Assembly (NCBI RefSeq): GCF_019649055.1
Contig: NW_026570487.1
Coordinates: 1-64,000 of the forward strand
Length of the DNA: 64,000 nucleotides
Source of the DNA: Paramacrobiotus metropolitanus
Lineage: Eukaryota; Tardigrada; Eutardigrada; Parachela; Macrobiotidae
Direction: 5' to 3'
The position numbers and the translations under genes were made by a program. This document shows, in pieces, positions 44,135 through 53,104 of this stretch. Under the pieces are notes generated by a model. That model saw only the letters and a list, made by a program, of their open reading frames with translations, did no database searches and was not told where the DNA came from. The stretch's first letter is position 1, and every line of letters starts with the position of its first letter.

Positions 44135-44710
44135 TTAAAAATTGTGCGTTAGCCAAGGCAACCTACCGTAAAAGCGCAGTCCCCCCCGCCCAGGCGCGAC
44201 CTGGGCGTCCTTTCCGAAGAAGAATTCGGTGTGGGTCATGGAGTCCAGGTCCATGGGGGCGTCGCAAGTCGCGTACACCTGCTTCTTGGGCATCTTGCTG
44301 GGCAGCGGCACAAACACGTGTTCGTTCTGGTGCGTAGCGCGCCCCGTGGGACGTCTACGTAGTGGCAGCCAGCGATAACCGGCTTACAAGTGTCGGCCGG
44401 CTTCGCGGGGAGGCCCTTCAATTTTGCACTAATGGCGGTAAAGAAATGGACTCACTAACACCGAAGATTGTTGATAGCACGAGCTGGCGTTAAGAGGCAC
44501 CGTGGGCAACCTGCGGCCGTTGAGTATTGTCAGAGGGGGGCCTGGCGACGTAATCGGGCGTTGTGGATGGTCTTCCCGGCGAAGGGGTCGGAGGAGTTGA
44601 AGACGGTGGTGGCCGGCCTGGCGCTGTCGACAGCTTCGCCCTCCGGAAAGGGCATGGAGCGCTACTGCGCGTCGCTGGTGTTGCCAAATTTGGTCGTGGG
44701 CTGAGGAACG
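44135..44710 (-). pseudogene. Left-arm gene fragment, possibly SAXO-like
   Basis: Two exon-like GC-rich blocks. About 44,704-44,490 contains MPFPEGEAVD and FNSSDPF, with frame breaks. About 44,435-44,180 contains GLPAKPADTCKPVIAGCHY, then FVPLPSKMPKKQVYA and DSMTHTEFFFGKDAQVA, also frame-broken, and ends at a GTAGGTTG donor. The short motifs (THxxDYVxKP, KPADxCKP, TxxNDF) recall the repeated microtubule-binding motifs of stabilizer-of-axonemal-microtubules (SAXO/STOP) proteins. That match is weak and from memory of the family pattern. The outer exons are missing, so this is a captured fragment. Confidence 0.35.
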
Positions 44711-45114
44711 GCCGCTGGTGTTACCACGACTTCCCGTCGCATCTCCGTTCAATGCTTAAAGTCTGCTAAAAAGCGCAAGCAGATAAATCATAAGGCAGCC
44801 AGCCAAGCATAATGTAGCAAATACAAAAACTCAATGGATATTTAGCCGAAGCACGCAATCGCGCAAGATAAAATAACAAAATTTATTTGTGCTAGCAGAA
44901 GACAGCAGAAAGGGAAAAACTGAAAATAAATGATGAGAGATTTTGTTATTTTGTCTTGCGCGATTGCGTGCTTTGGCTGAATATTTATTGAGTTTTTGTG
45001 TTTGCTAAATTATGTTTGGCTGGCTGCCTTAAGATTAAGTTGCTTGCCCATGCGCTTTGTAGCGGACTTCAAGCATTGGCCGGGGATGCGGCAGGAAGTC
45101 GGGGTGACAATCAA

Positions 45115-45660
45115 GGCCATTTCTCTCTCTGCCCACGGCCAAGTTTGGCAGCCCCATCGATGCGCAGTCGCGCTTCATGCCCTTCCCGGAGGGCGAAGCG
45201 GACGACAGGACGGCCACCGCCGTCTTCCACTCCAACGACCCCTTCGTCGTCGAGACCACCCACAAGACCCCGCTACGTCGCCAAGCCCCTCTCCGACAAG
45301 ACCCAACGGCCGCAGGTCGTTCACGAGCCACACACGGTGCCCCCTGGACGCCAGCTCGTGCTATCAATAGAACTACGGTAGCCGGCATCCTCGGTGTCAG
45401 TGAGTCCATTCCTTGACCGCCACTACTGCAAAACTGCAGGGCATCCCCGCGAAGCCGGCCGACAGTTGCAAGCCGGCTATCGCTGGCTGCCGCTACGCAG
45501 ACGTTCCCACGGGGCGCACTACGCACCAGAACGACTTCGTGATGGTGCCGCTGCCCAGTAAGGAGCCCAAGAAGGTGCAGGTGTACGCGCCCTTCCGCCC
45601 ACGCTCGGCCGGCTGGGCGGGGGGAGGGGTGCGCTTCTGCGGTAGGTTGTCTTGGCTAAC
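45115..45660 (+). pseudogene. Right-arm gene fragment, inverse copy of 44.1-44.7 kb
   Basis: The same two blocks in better condition: about 45,150-45,380 with RFMPFPEGEADDRTATAVFH and, one frame away, RYVAKPLSDKTQRPQ; and 45,413-45,645 with GIPAKPADSCKPAIAGCRY and QNDFVMVPLPSKEPKK, ending at a GTAGGTTG donor. Compared with the left arm it lacks the MDLDSMTHTEFF segment. One frameshift separates the two readable parts of the first block. Codon use is GC-rich, unlike the AT-rich surroundings. Confidence 0.4.
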
Positions 45661-46074
45661 GCACAGCTTTTGAACTTAACGTACATCTGTGTACGTATAT
45701 AAAATAGGCTATGTAATACAACTTTCTACGCTCATATAATTTTTGTGTACATATAGGATACATATATTTATGATACATATAATTATATTCTCTTATTTAC
45801 ATATATGTACAAATATTTATGTGCACGTTTATTTAAGCATATCTATTTGTACTGTATAGTGTATAGACAGATATACCATATGACTGCGTAAGCATATCTA
45901 TATATTATATAATTCTCTGTTTTGCTGCACTACTATTTTCTGACCTACATATTACTTATTCACACAACCTGCTGGCCGACAGGTAGTTAACCGACAGATC
46001 GCTTTTCGATGATTTTGCTGCCCGCCGCTTCGCTGAAACTGTTTTGTGTACCGACAGCTTATTCACCGGTCTGG

Positions 46075-46240
46075 CTTGTATTTCTCTCCTGTTCCTCCCT
46101 GGTGTTCAACCCTGGTGTTCCACCCTCCTGTTCCACCCATCTGTTCTAGCCTAGTGTTCCACCCCTCCTGATCGCCCCTTCTGTTCCACCCTGCTGTTCC
46201 ACCCTGTTGTTCCACCCTGTTGTTCCACCCTGCTGTTCCT
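46075..46240. repeat. 13-bp minisatellite (CTGTTCCACCCTG)
   Basis: About a dozen tandem, partly degenerate units of (C/T)TGTTCCACCCTG, most regular at 46,180-46,235. Confidence 0.85.
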
Positions 46241-48330
46241 GCCTAGTGTGCTAAGGGCGGTGCCATCTGCTAATAAGTTTCCAACCTAATGCGTATTGTT
46301 AGAGCTCGCCCGTTAAATATCGAGTATTTCAAAGTTCGATTTACGTTTCGTATTCTGTGTTATGAAGCTGGTCGATCAGTTGAAACTCCTTCCATTTCAG
46401 TTTGCAAAAAAACGTTTTCTTTTGTAAAAAAACATGGGAGAACGGATTCCGCAAAATTCATACAGAAAAAACGCCATCTGGATGGTTTTTGACTCGCTGA
46501 CCACTACAAAAATTTTTTACCAAACCCGCCAACGACAAATGTTCACTTTTAATGATTTTTAACAAGCTATTTTTATTTTTTAGTCAAGACAAGAAAAATT
46601 ATAAGAAAAATCAGTTACGGTCACCGATACATCAAAGATCGAGCAGTTTTCTGGAGCGTACTGCTTGCTGGAGCTACAGTGGGTTCGAAGATATTCTGTA
46701 GGCAGTCCGAAGATATTCTATTGTCAGATTTATCACAAAGTACTTGTACGACGATAAAAACTTGTATGAGTATTCTACACGTTAGATACACCTTTAAAAA
46801 TCTATGTTTCTGAAAGCCAAACACGTGAAATGAGCACTGATATATATGGGTAAGGCGGTCAGTGTTACCGACTTCGCAAAAATTCGAAACGAAGCGGAAT
46901 CTATCGAACGTGTAGGGAGAACAGAAGAAATGTTACATACCGTCCTAAACCAAATTGGTGATAAAGATTTAACGTGTTCGTTGATGTGATCGCTTCCGAC
47001 GCGGAAAAGTTCACGAAAATCACGATAATTATAGCAGAAAGCCGATGTAAGAGTGGCGGCCGAGCAAGTTCAAATCAAAATTGACACCAAGTGAAAATAA
47101 TAACTCCATTTACGGTAAATGTCATCTGATCAGTCGAAAAGAGCCATTAAGAAGTGAAAAGCATAAGTAAAATTCATGAATTGGTGCAGAACCAAAATAA
47201 AAAATATCACGCATTGTTCTAAATAAATTAAAATTATTTTAAAAAAACTTCGTGTCTGTAAAAGCCTAGAATGGGGTTGCTCTAGTTAATTAATAGCAGA
47301 AAATGGAGGCTGTAAGAAACGGGCCATCATGATTTTCTTATAGTTAACTGCCTTCTACTGTTTAATTCGAAACATGAAACGTAAACGTTACATACGAAAG
47401 GGAAATGCGGTGCCGGCTATTTCCAACAGCAGCTTTCTTATGATGTATATACGGTGTAGGTTATGGGATATTAATAATCCCGGGATGCAAAGACAGCAGC
47501 GGTCCGTGATGATACCTATCTAGCCGCATGAAGGGCATGCGGGGACAGCCGGGGATGATGCAGCGGCAACCGATGCAGCAGTTTATCCTTTTTCGGGCTA
47601 TTTCGATACCCTGGAGTCCATGCAGCCCCTGATGCGCATGATGCCCAATTAGCCGGTCGCTTTTACTTCCGCTGTGCAGCAAAACCAGCAACATCACCCT
47701 TAACCCAGCTGATCAGAATTTCCATCCGTCCCAATCCGCAGTTCCGTCCCACCTGCCCAGTGCCCAGTTTTGCGGTCAGGGAGTAAGGAAGTATTTTACA
47801 GCATTTATTTATTTCGCGAGTGACAAAGCACATGCTTGTACCAGTATAGCTGTCAAACATACTAAATATTTCAGAAATTATTATAAAACGCTAAACAAAG
47901 AGTAAAGTACATTTAACTATTTGTTATTTATACGAAAATTACTATGGCCAAGTCCTTTCACTCCCGTTTTTTATAGCCACCCTCTTCTGCTGTTAATTAA
48001 ATAGAGGAACCTTATTCTGGGTTTTTACAGGCACACAGTTTTCTTAATTTTTGATATTTTTATTTTATTTGCGACGACGCGTGATATTTTTTATGTTGAC
48101 TCTACACAATTTCATGAATTTCACTTATGTTTTCCACTAAATTAATGGGTCTGTTCGACTGCTCAGACTGCCGACCGATCATAAACCTTTTACGGGTTTA
48201 TTACTTTACTTGATGTAAATTTTAAACAGCACTTGCTCGACCGCAACTCTTACATCGACTTTCTGCTGTAATTTATGTGGCCTTTTAGTTGTTTGGAATA
48301 GCCGGCACCGCCTTTTCCCTTCGGCTTTGT
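46241..48330. other. Unassigned interior of the 13-kb element
   Basis: No gene recognised. Short minus frames near 47,460-47,860 have no domain. From about 48,330 the sequence becomes TTTC-rich and grades into the next minisatellite. Confidence 0.45.
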
Positions 48331-48589
48331 ACTATACGTTTCGTGTTTCATTTTTCGAATTTTTAGTTTCTCGTTTCTTATTTTTTAAGTTTCAGTGTTT
48401 CAATGTTTCATTGTGCCGAATTTACTGTTTCTGATTTACCATTTTGTAGGTATCCGCTTCGTGCTTCGCGTTTCGTATTCATGTGTGTTTCAATGATTCA
48501 GTTCGTAGTTCGAAGTGCATGTTTCTTGTTTCATGTATGTTTTTGTTTCAGGTTCAGTTGCGTAGTTTTAGTAATCATGTTTAGTTTCA

Positions 48590-49520
48590 GACTTTCAGTG
48601 TTCGTGTTTCACTGTTTCACTGTTTCAAAGTTATCACGTTAAGTTTCAGACTTTCATTGTTTGGTGTACACGTGTACATGTGTTTCACTGTTTCAAAGTT
48701 ATCAGGTTTAGTTTCAGACTTTCAGTGTTTGTGATTCACTGTTTCACTGTTTCAGAGTTATCATGTGGTGTACACGTGTTTCACTGTTTCACTGCTTCAA
48801 AGTTATCATGTTTAGTTTCAGACTGTCAGTGTTCGGTGTACACGTGTTTCAGTGTTTCACTGTTTCAAAGTTATCATGTTTAGTTTCAGACTGTCAGTGT
48901 TCGGTGTACCCGTGTTTCAGTGTTTCACTGTTTCAAAGTTATCATGTTTAGTTTTAGACTTTCAGTGTTCAGTGTACACGGGTACACGTGTTTCAGTGTT
49001 TCGCTGTTTCAAAGTTATCATGTTTAGTTTCAGACTTTCAGTGTTCAGTGTACACGGGTACACGTGTTTCACTGTTTCAAAGTTATCACGTTTAGTTTCA
49101 GACTTTCAGTGTTCGGTGTACACGGGTAACACGTGTTTCAGTGTTTCACTGTTTCAAAGTTATCATGTTTAGTTTCAGACTTTCAGTGTTCAGTGTACAC
49201 GGGTACACGTGTTTCAGTGTTTCACTGTTTCAAAGTTATCATGTTTAGTTTCAGACTTTCAGTGTTCAGTGTACACGGGTAAAGTGTTTCACTGTTTCAA
49301 AGTTATAATGTTTAGTTTCAGACTGTCAGTGTTCGGTGTACACGTGTTTCAGTGTTTCACCGTTTCAAAGTTATCATGTGTAGTTTCAGATTTTCGGTGT
49401 TCGGTGTACACGGGTACACGTGTTTCAGTGTTTCACTGTTCCAAAGTTATCATGTTTAGTTTCAGGCTTTCAGTGTTCGGTGCACGCGTGTACACGTGTT
49501 TCAGTGTTTCACTGTTTCAT
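48590..49520. repeat. ~68-77-bp minisatellite, about 12 copies
   Basis: The unit runs GTTTCA(C/G)TGTTTCAAAGTT, then ATCATGTTTAGTTTCAGACT, then GTCAGTGTTCGGTGTACACG. Some units have an extra GGGTACACG. Long ORFs across it (Cys/Phe/Ser-rich, 'FQSYHV') simply follow the repeat and are not genes. Confidence 0.9.
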
Positions 49521-50167
49521 AATGCTTGTTTCCTGTTTCCGAGTGTACACGCTTCTTTTCGTATTTTTCAGCTTTTTATCAGCTTCGTGCTTCGCCTTTC
49601 ATCTTTCACGTCTCGTGCATTGTTTCAGTGTTCCACTGTTTCAAAGTGCTTGTTTCCTAATTAAAATATTCACATTTGATCTTTTCGCATTTCATGCAAC
49701 ACTGCGCGGATTTTAATTTCGTAGGTTTAGTTATCAGAAGGAGCTTCAGAGTGTCGTTGTTTCAGTGTTTCAATGCACTAGTTTCTGGTTTGCGATGTTT
49801 TACCAGGTTTATGCTTCGTTGCGAAACGCAGCACATTAAGATGCTTCGCTGCACTCCGGGTGTTAATTTATGTCTATTGTTTTATCACCTTATCTTGACT
49901 GCGATGTGTGTGTAAAACGACTGGTTGTGTACAACTCTTGCTATAACGCACTAAAAAAAGTTTTGTCCCAGCTCGGGTAATCTATGGCCTTATAACGTTT
50001 GACGAGGTGTTAATCAAAGCAATCGGGAAAGTAGGACATGATGGTGATATTAACTTCAAAAATTGCTCAAACAAATTGTGCGTGCAAAACCAAATAGAAA
50101 GTTAGAAACCGATCAAAATCTTGCGTATAACGAGAACTTGCAAGGTACAGAATAAAAGTTTTGGTAA
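49521..50167. other. Spacer between minisatellite and nuclease ORF
   Basis: No gene recognised. There is no reverse-transcriptase motif upstream of the nuclease-region ORF. Confidence 0.45.
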
Positions 50168-51142
50168 ACCTTATTAGCTCTCCCAGCCTATTTGGCTTCG
50201 ATTCATTCCGCTTCCGGACTCGTGTCGCTGCTGCTTACCAATCACGCGGCCGTGGACGCCACTAACGCAAAGGAATTGTGGAAAGCGAAAAGTGGTCAGA
50301 CAGAACTCCCGGAATCGATCTGCCTGAAGTCGCAGCGCGCATGGGATGTGTCGTTCTGCACCATGTCGCTGTCGGCACTGCTGAAAGTCTTCCGGGACGA
50401 TGAAACCAACCGAGCCCGCCTCCTTGCCCAGTCGAAACCGGAAGCAGGTATGCTGCTGATAAATGCTTTGCCGTCGGCGCATATCGGAAATCTCTTAGAT
50501 GACGACACCCTCAAGATATCAGTCGGACTCAGGCTGGGCGCAGTCATATGTGAAGCACACGCATGTGCCAAATTCCGCAAGCCTGTAGATGTATACGGCC
50601 ACCATGGACTGTCATGCTCGTTTTCGGCCGGGAGGCATGCACGACACGGTGCTTTGAACAGCATCGTGTGCCGATCATTGGTTTCGGCGGGCATTCCAGC
50701 AAAACTCGAACCTCGTGGCACAACCCATACGTCCGAACGTCGCCCAGACGGATGCACGACCTTTGCCTGGAAACGTGGTATGTGTCTGGCATGGGATGTC
50801 ACCTGCGTCGACACTGTCGCCTCATCCCATACCAAGTCCACTTCCTTAGTTGCCGGATCCACCGCTGCCCAAGCCGAAGACAAGAAAGCCAAACTCTATG
50901 CGTATCTTGTAGGCAGATACATTTTTGCAGCACTAGCCTTTGAAACGTTCGGGCCCTGGGGAAAATCGGCATCTGCTTTAATAAAGGAAATCGGCAAGCG
51001 GCTACAGCAACACACCGGGGAACCTCGCTCACACGAATTCTTACGTCAACGTCTGTCGATCGAAATACAGCGAGGCAACGCGGCTTCCGTGCTGGGGACA
51101 ATGGAAGGCGCGGATAAATTAGAAGAAATTTTGTTGTTGTAG
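50168..51142 (+). CDS. Retroelement C-terminal region with PD-(D/E)xK-type nuclease motifs, 5'-truncated
   Basis: The open frame follows a TAA at 50,165-50,167 and has no start codon at its beginning. It opens with LLALPAYLASIHSASGLV, then RAWD, RARLLAQS and INALPS, then a zinc-knuckle-like region (HAC ... GHHGLSC), RHGALN, and RRPDG followed 15 residues later by the Asp of LAWDVTC. It ends with GNAAS.LGT. The PD-x15-D spacing after a CCHC-like motif is reminiscent of the R2-type restriction-like endonuclease that follows reverse transcriptase in some non-LTR elements. Proteins with this whole pattern are, to my knowledge, common in invertebrate mobile elements. One Cys of the usual CxxC/CxC pair is Phe or Lys here. 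The start matches that of the 55.97-kb copy, so the truncation point may be a domain border. Confidence 0.55.
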   Translation, partial: TLLALPAYLASIHSASGLVSLLLTNHAAVDATNAKELWKAKSGQTELPESICLKSQRAWDVSFCTMSLSALLKVFRDDETNRARLLAQSKPEAGMLLINALPSAHIGNLLDDDTLKISVGLRLGAVICEAHACAKFRKPVDVYGHHGLSCSFSAGRHARHGALNSIVCRSLVSAGIPAKLEPRGTTHTSERRPDGCTTFAWKRGMCLAWDVTCVDTVASSHTKSTSLVAGSTAAQAEDKKAKLYAYLVGRYIFAALAFETFGPWGKSASALIKEIGKRLQQHTGEPRSHEFLRQRLSIEIQRGNAASVLGTMEGADKLEEILLL

Positions 51143-51186
51143 TTCTCTATTTGTTGCCAATTCATGTATTCTAACTGGCTTGTGCT

Positions 51187-51192
51187 AATAAA
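51187..51192 (+). terminator. Poly(A) signal AATAAA
   Basis: AATAAA lies 44 bp after the stop codon of the nuclease-region ORF and just before the right terminal array, so the transcript would end inside the element. Confidence 0.5.
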
Positions 51193-51222
51193 GTGCACCC
51201 TATTTCCGCTGAAATGTACCAT

Positions 51223-51328
51223 GGCCGAACTGAATGACGGCCGAACTGAATTGCGGCCGAAGTGAGTGGCGGCCGAAAAACTTTGGCCGAAATGAGCGCG
51301 GCCGACATAAAAAAGGCCGAAGTGATCG
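51223..51328. repeat. Right subterminal array of GGCCGAA
   Basis: Six perfect GGCCGAA and one GGCCGAC, about 14-17 bp apart, are inverse to the left array. Confidence 0.85.
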
Positions 51329-51334
51329 GTAGCC

Positions 51335-51343
51335 CATTTTTAT
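51335..51343. repeat. Right target-site duplication CATTTTTAT
   Basis: This is the second copy of the 9-bp target. It is followed by AAAGTTCGTCCTGGACGAAGG, minus its last base the direct continuation of the serpin intron seen in copy 1 (AAAGGTCGTCCTGAACGAAG). Confidence 0.85.
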
Positions 51344-51919
51344 AAAGTTCGTCCTGGACGAAGGCTTAACCTAGCTCAACTTCTGTATGTCATTAAGAGC
51401 AACTTAAATGCAAATTATTTTTAAAAAAGCAAATGCTGAGAAAAACGCTTGGCTTGAAGTAAAACGTCGGAAGAATTTACATAGAAAGTCTGTAAGACGG
51501 AAAATGTCTAATCAAACACGCCAAAAAACATGAGCTTGTTTATTGAATATTATGTTTATTTCAGATGTCAATGAAAGAGGAACGGTCGCGTCCGCGGCGA
51601 CCATGGTAAGATACATAAACTGCAGTCTGCCACCCCAGACAAGAGTGGAATTCGCAGCCGATCGACCCTTTATGTTTCTGCTGCGGCACGAAAAAACCGG
51701 CGCCATTTTGTTTATCGGGCATGTTGTTGACCCCTCTGTAAAAAATTATTGATGAAATTGTTAACGACTACATCATGTGAACCATTGTCGGCGTTAATAG
51801 TGTTTCAGTAGTTACAACAGACAAAACATTTGAAATTAATTTTACACTTCGAGAAAATTGATAGAAGTGACTAAAAACAATTTTTATCGTAATGTGCGGT
51901 GTTATGCAAAAACTGAAGA

Positions 51920-52133
51920 TCAGTCCATACTCCATAGCGAAGCTTTTGGTACACCTGTTTCTAGATAAACCTCTTGGCGTCCTATTTCATCCAGAACTTT
52001 GGAATATTTATGACAAACTGCCGTGTCCGTAGCAAAGGCACCATACATCCACTCCATGTTCTCTGCCGATTTACATTTCGCGGAAACGATTGTTTCTCCA
52101 GTTTCGTCAGTGTGTAATAGGTGTTGCGCTGTT
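51920..52133 (-). pseudogene. Exon antisense to serpin 2, unknown gene
   Basis: An open exon follows an acceptor (TTATGCAG) and reads TAQHLLHTDETGETIVSAKC, then MEWMYGAF.TDTAVCHKYSKVLDE, ending in TGA. No domain is recognised. A decayed counterpart lies at 26,165-26,395 next to serpin 1, in the same relative position, so the exon belonged to the duplicated block. The rest of the gene, to the right, is interrupted by F-box family sequence. Confidence 0.4.
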
Positions 52134-52465
52134 CTGCATAAGCAAATATAATTACAGTATCTCAGTATCTCATCCACGAGCGACGTAAGATATATAAATA
52201 ATTATGACTTAATGGTCAAGTAACTGGGACTTCTAACTGCGCACGTACTTCTAAGGAAATGGGCGGGACATGCTTGCTGCCAGCAGCAATATGCAGCGCT
52301 AGACTAAAGGCCTAAAGGGATAGGAGTAGCGTACCGGAGCTTTCGTTCTTGACATAAAATAATGTCGTAGATGGGATTATGGGAACGCTGCAAGAAAGGA
52401 AATATTCCGGTGTCTCCTCCATCATGGGTGCGAAGCCCGAGCACATCAAAGATGCAGCAGCAGCA

Positions 52466-53060
52466 CTAACCGCCAAAATTACTTACCTCCACCGCGACGA
52501 TGGCATGTTGTCGGTCATGAAAAATCAACATGTCCTTCCGATTTATTGGACGCGGGCAGAAGACGTTGCCGAAAGGCGCAAATTCACTTTCTCGGTTCGG
52601 ACAGAGCAGACCGACAAAGAGATCATCGTTCGCCGCGTCCACTACTTCCCGGAACCGCATCCGCTGATCGCTGCCCAGAACGTACACAGCGTTCTCGTGT
52701 GTACGTTCTGAGCAGCGATCGTACTGCTGAACATAGTTGACAATTTCAACCCACAAACTGGAAGCGAGTTTTGCTACTTAGGACGAGGAACGAATTCGGG
52801 TGCACACTGGAGAAAAAACGTCCAGATTTTGTATTTCAAAATCAATACAAGTCTACGAACAATATTTAATTGGTAGCAGCAGCGTTGTACAACAAGGTAT
52901 GCTGCGTTTAAAGTTCAGTTGACTAATTTAAAGCAAGTACATGGCTATAGTCTAAGCTTAAGTACAGTACTGTACTGAAGCCGTATATAAAGCAGAACTT
53001 CAACAAAATCAAAATCTGCGCGCCGTGGTCGTAATACAGTGCGTCTTGACTCTTTACTGA
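52466..53060 (-). pseudogene. Relic N-terminal exon and 5' flank of an F-box gene, inverted
   Basis: The minus strand reads NAVYVLGSDQRMRFREVVDAANDDLFVGLLCPNRESEFAPFGNVF, then PRPINRKDM, a close relative of the exon at 10,186 (VYVLGSDQRMRYGKVVDVA ... CPNREREFAPFGSVF). The upstream part, 52,757-53,060, matches 9,840-10,185. It sits in opposite orientation immediately before the truncated F-box gene at 53.1 kb. Confidence 0.75.
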
Positions 53061-53104
53061 AAACTGTACTGTACTGAAAGCGTGACGAATCTGTTGTTTT
53101 TCAG

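Larger units (their letters stand above)
43955..45880. repeat. ~1.9-kb imperfect palindrome
   Basis: The left and right halves are inverted copies around about 44,910. Matching landmarks include GTACACAGATGTACGTTA near 44,115 with its inverse near 45,685; CGCGCAAGATAAAATAACAAA near 44,861 with its inverse near 44,950; and the GC-rich exons in between. Each arm is about 0.9 kb with moderate divergence and many small indels. The outer parts are AT-rich (ATGTAAATTTATGT-like), the inner parts GC-rich. Confidence 0.8.
38113..51334. mobile_element. 13.2-kb TIR element with gene cargo
   Basis: Its ends are defined by the 9-bp duplication and by comparison with the empty site. The first 20 bases, CGCGTCCGATCACTTCGGCC, mirror the last 20 (inverse: GGCTACCGATCACTTCGGCC). 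The 15 inner bases are identical. Both ends continue as arrays of TTCGGCC. Inside, left to right: a TTCTTAGG array, a long AT-rich stretch, a partial F-box gene (minus, 41.1-42.8 kb), an 8-bp minisatellite, a ~1.9-kb palindrome with GC-rich exon-like sequence, a 13-bp minisatellite, a ~68-bp minisatellite, and the nuclease-region ORF at 50.2-51.1 kb. A 9-bp duplication, subterminal arrays and captured gene fragments are typical of Mutator-like (Pack-MULE) elements, but no MULE transposase is visible. It may be non-autonomous or built by nested insertions. Confidence 0.75.
36890..51752 (+). pseudogene. Serpin, copy 2, last intron holding a 13-kb insertion
   Basis: The N-terminal segment from ATG 36,890 has GGNSLWSPICAEFAVLMGYV. 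Exon 37,237-37,983 (747 nt, the same length as in copy 1) has the serpin middle with LGMRSAFSERADFSGIS. Last exon 51,565-51,752 gives NERGTVASAAT..., INCSLPP and RPFMFLLRH. The donor GTAAGC (37,984) and acceptor TTTCAG (before 51,565) match copy 1, whose intron is 361 bp. Here it is ~13.6 kb because of the element at 38,113-51,334. The same TGA as in copy 1 replaces the conserved Trp (37,512-37,514), so the nonsense change predates the duplication. The two copies differ at roughly one residue in eight near the end of exon 2, which fits relaxed constraint. The intron insertion need not itself block splicing. Confidence 0.8.

Noticed and set aside
48680-49716. Plus-strand ORFs of 60-150 codons rich in Cys/Phe/Ser
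   Set aside because: They are translations of the ~68-77-bp minisatellite, and the unit length is not a multiple of three throughout. No domain.
50296-50892. Minus-strand ORF of 198 codons opposite the nuclease region
   Set aside because: It is a shadow frame. The plus frame carries the GHHGLSC and RPDG motifs shared with the 56-kb copy.
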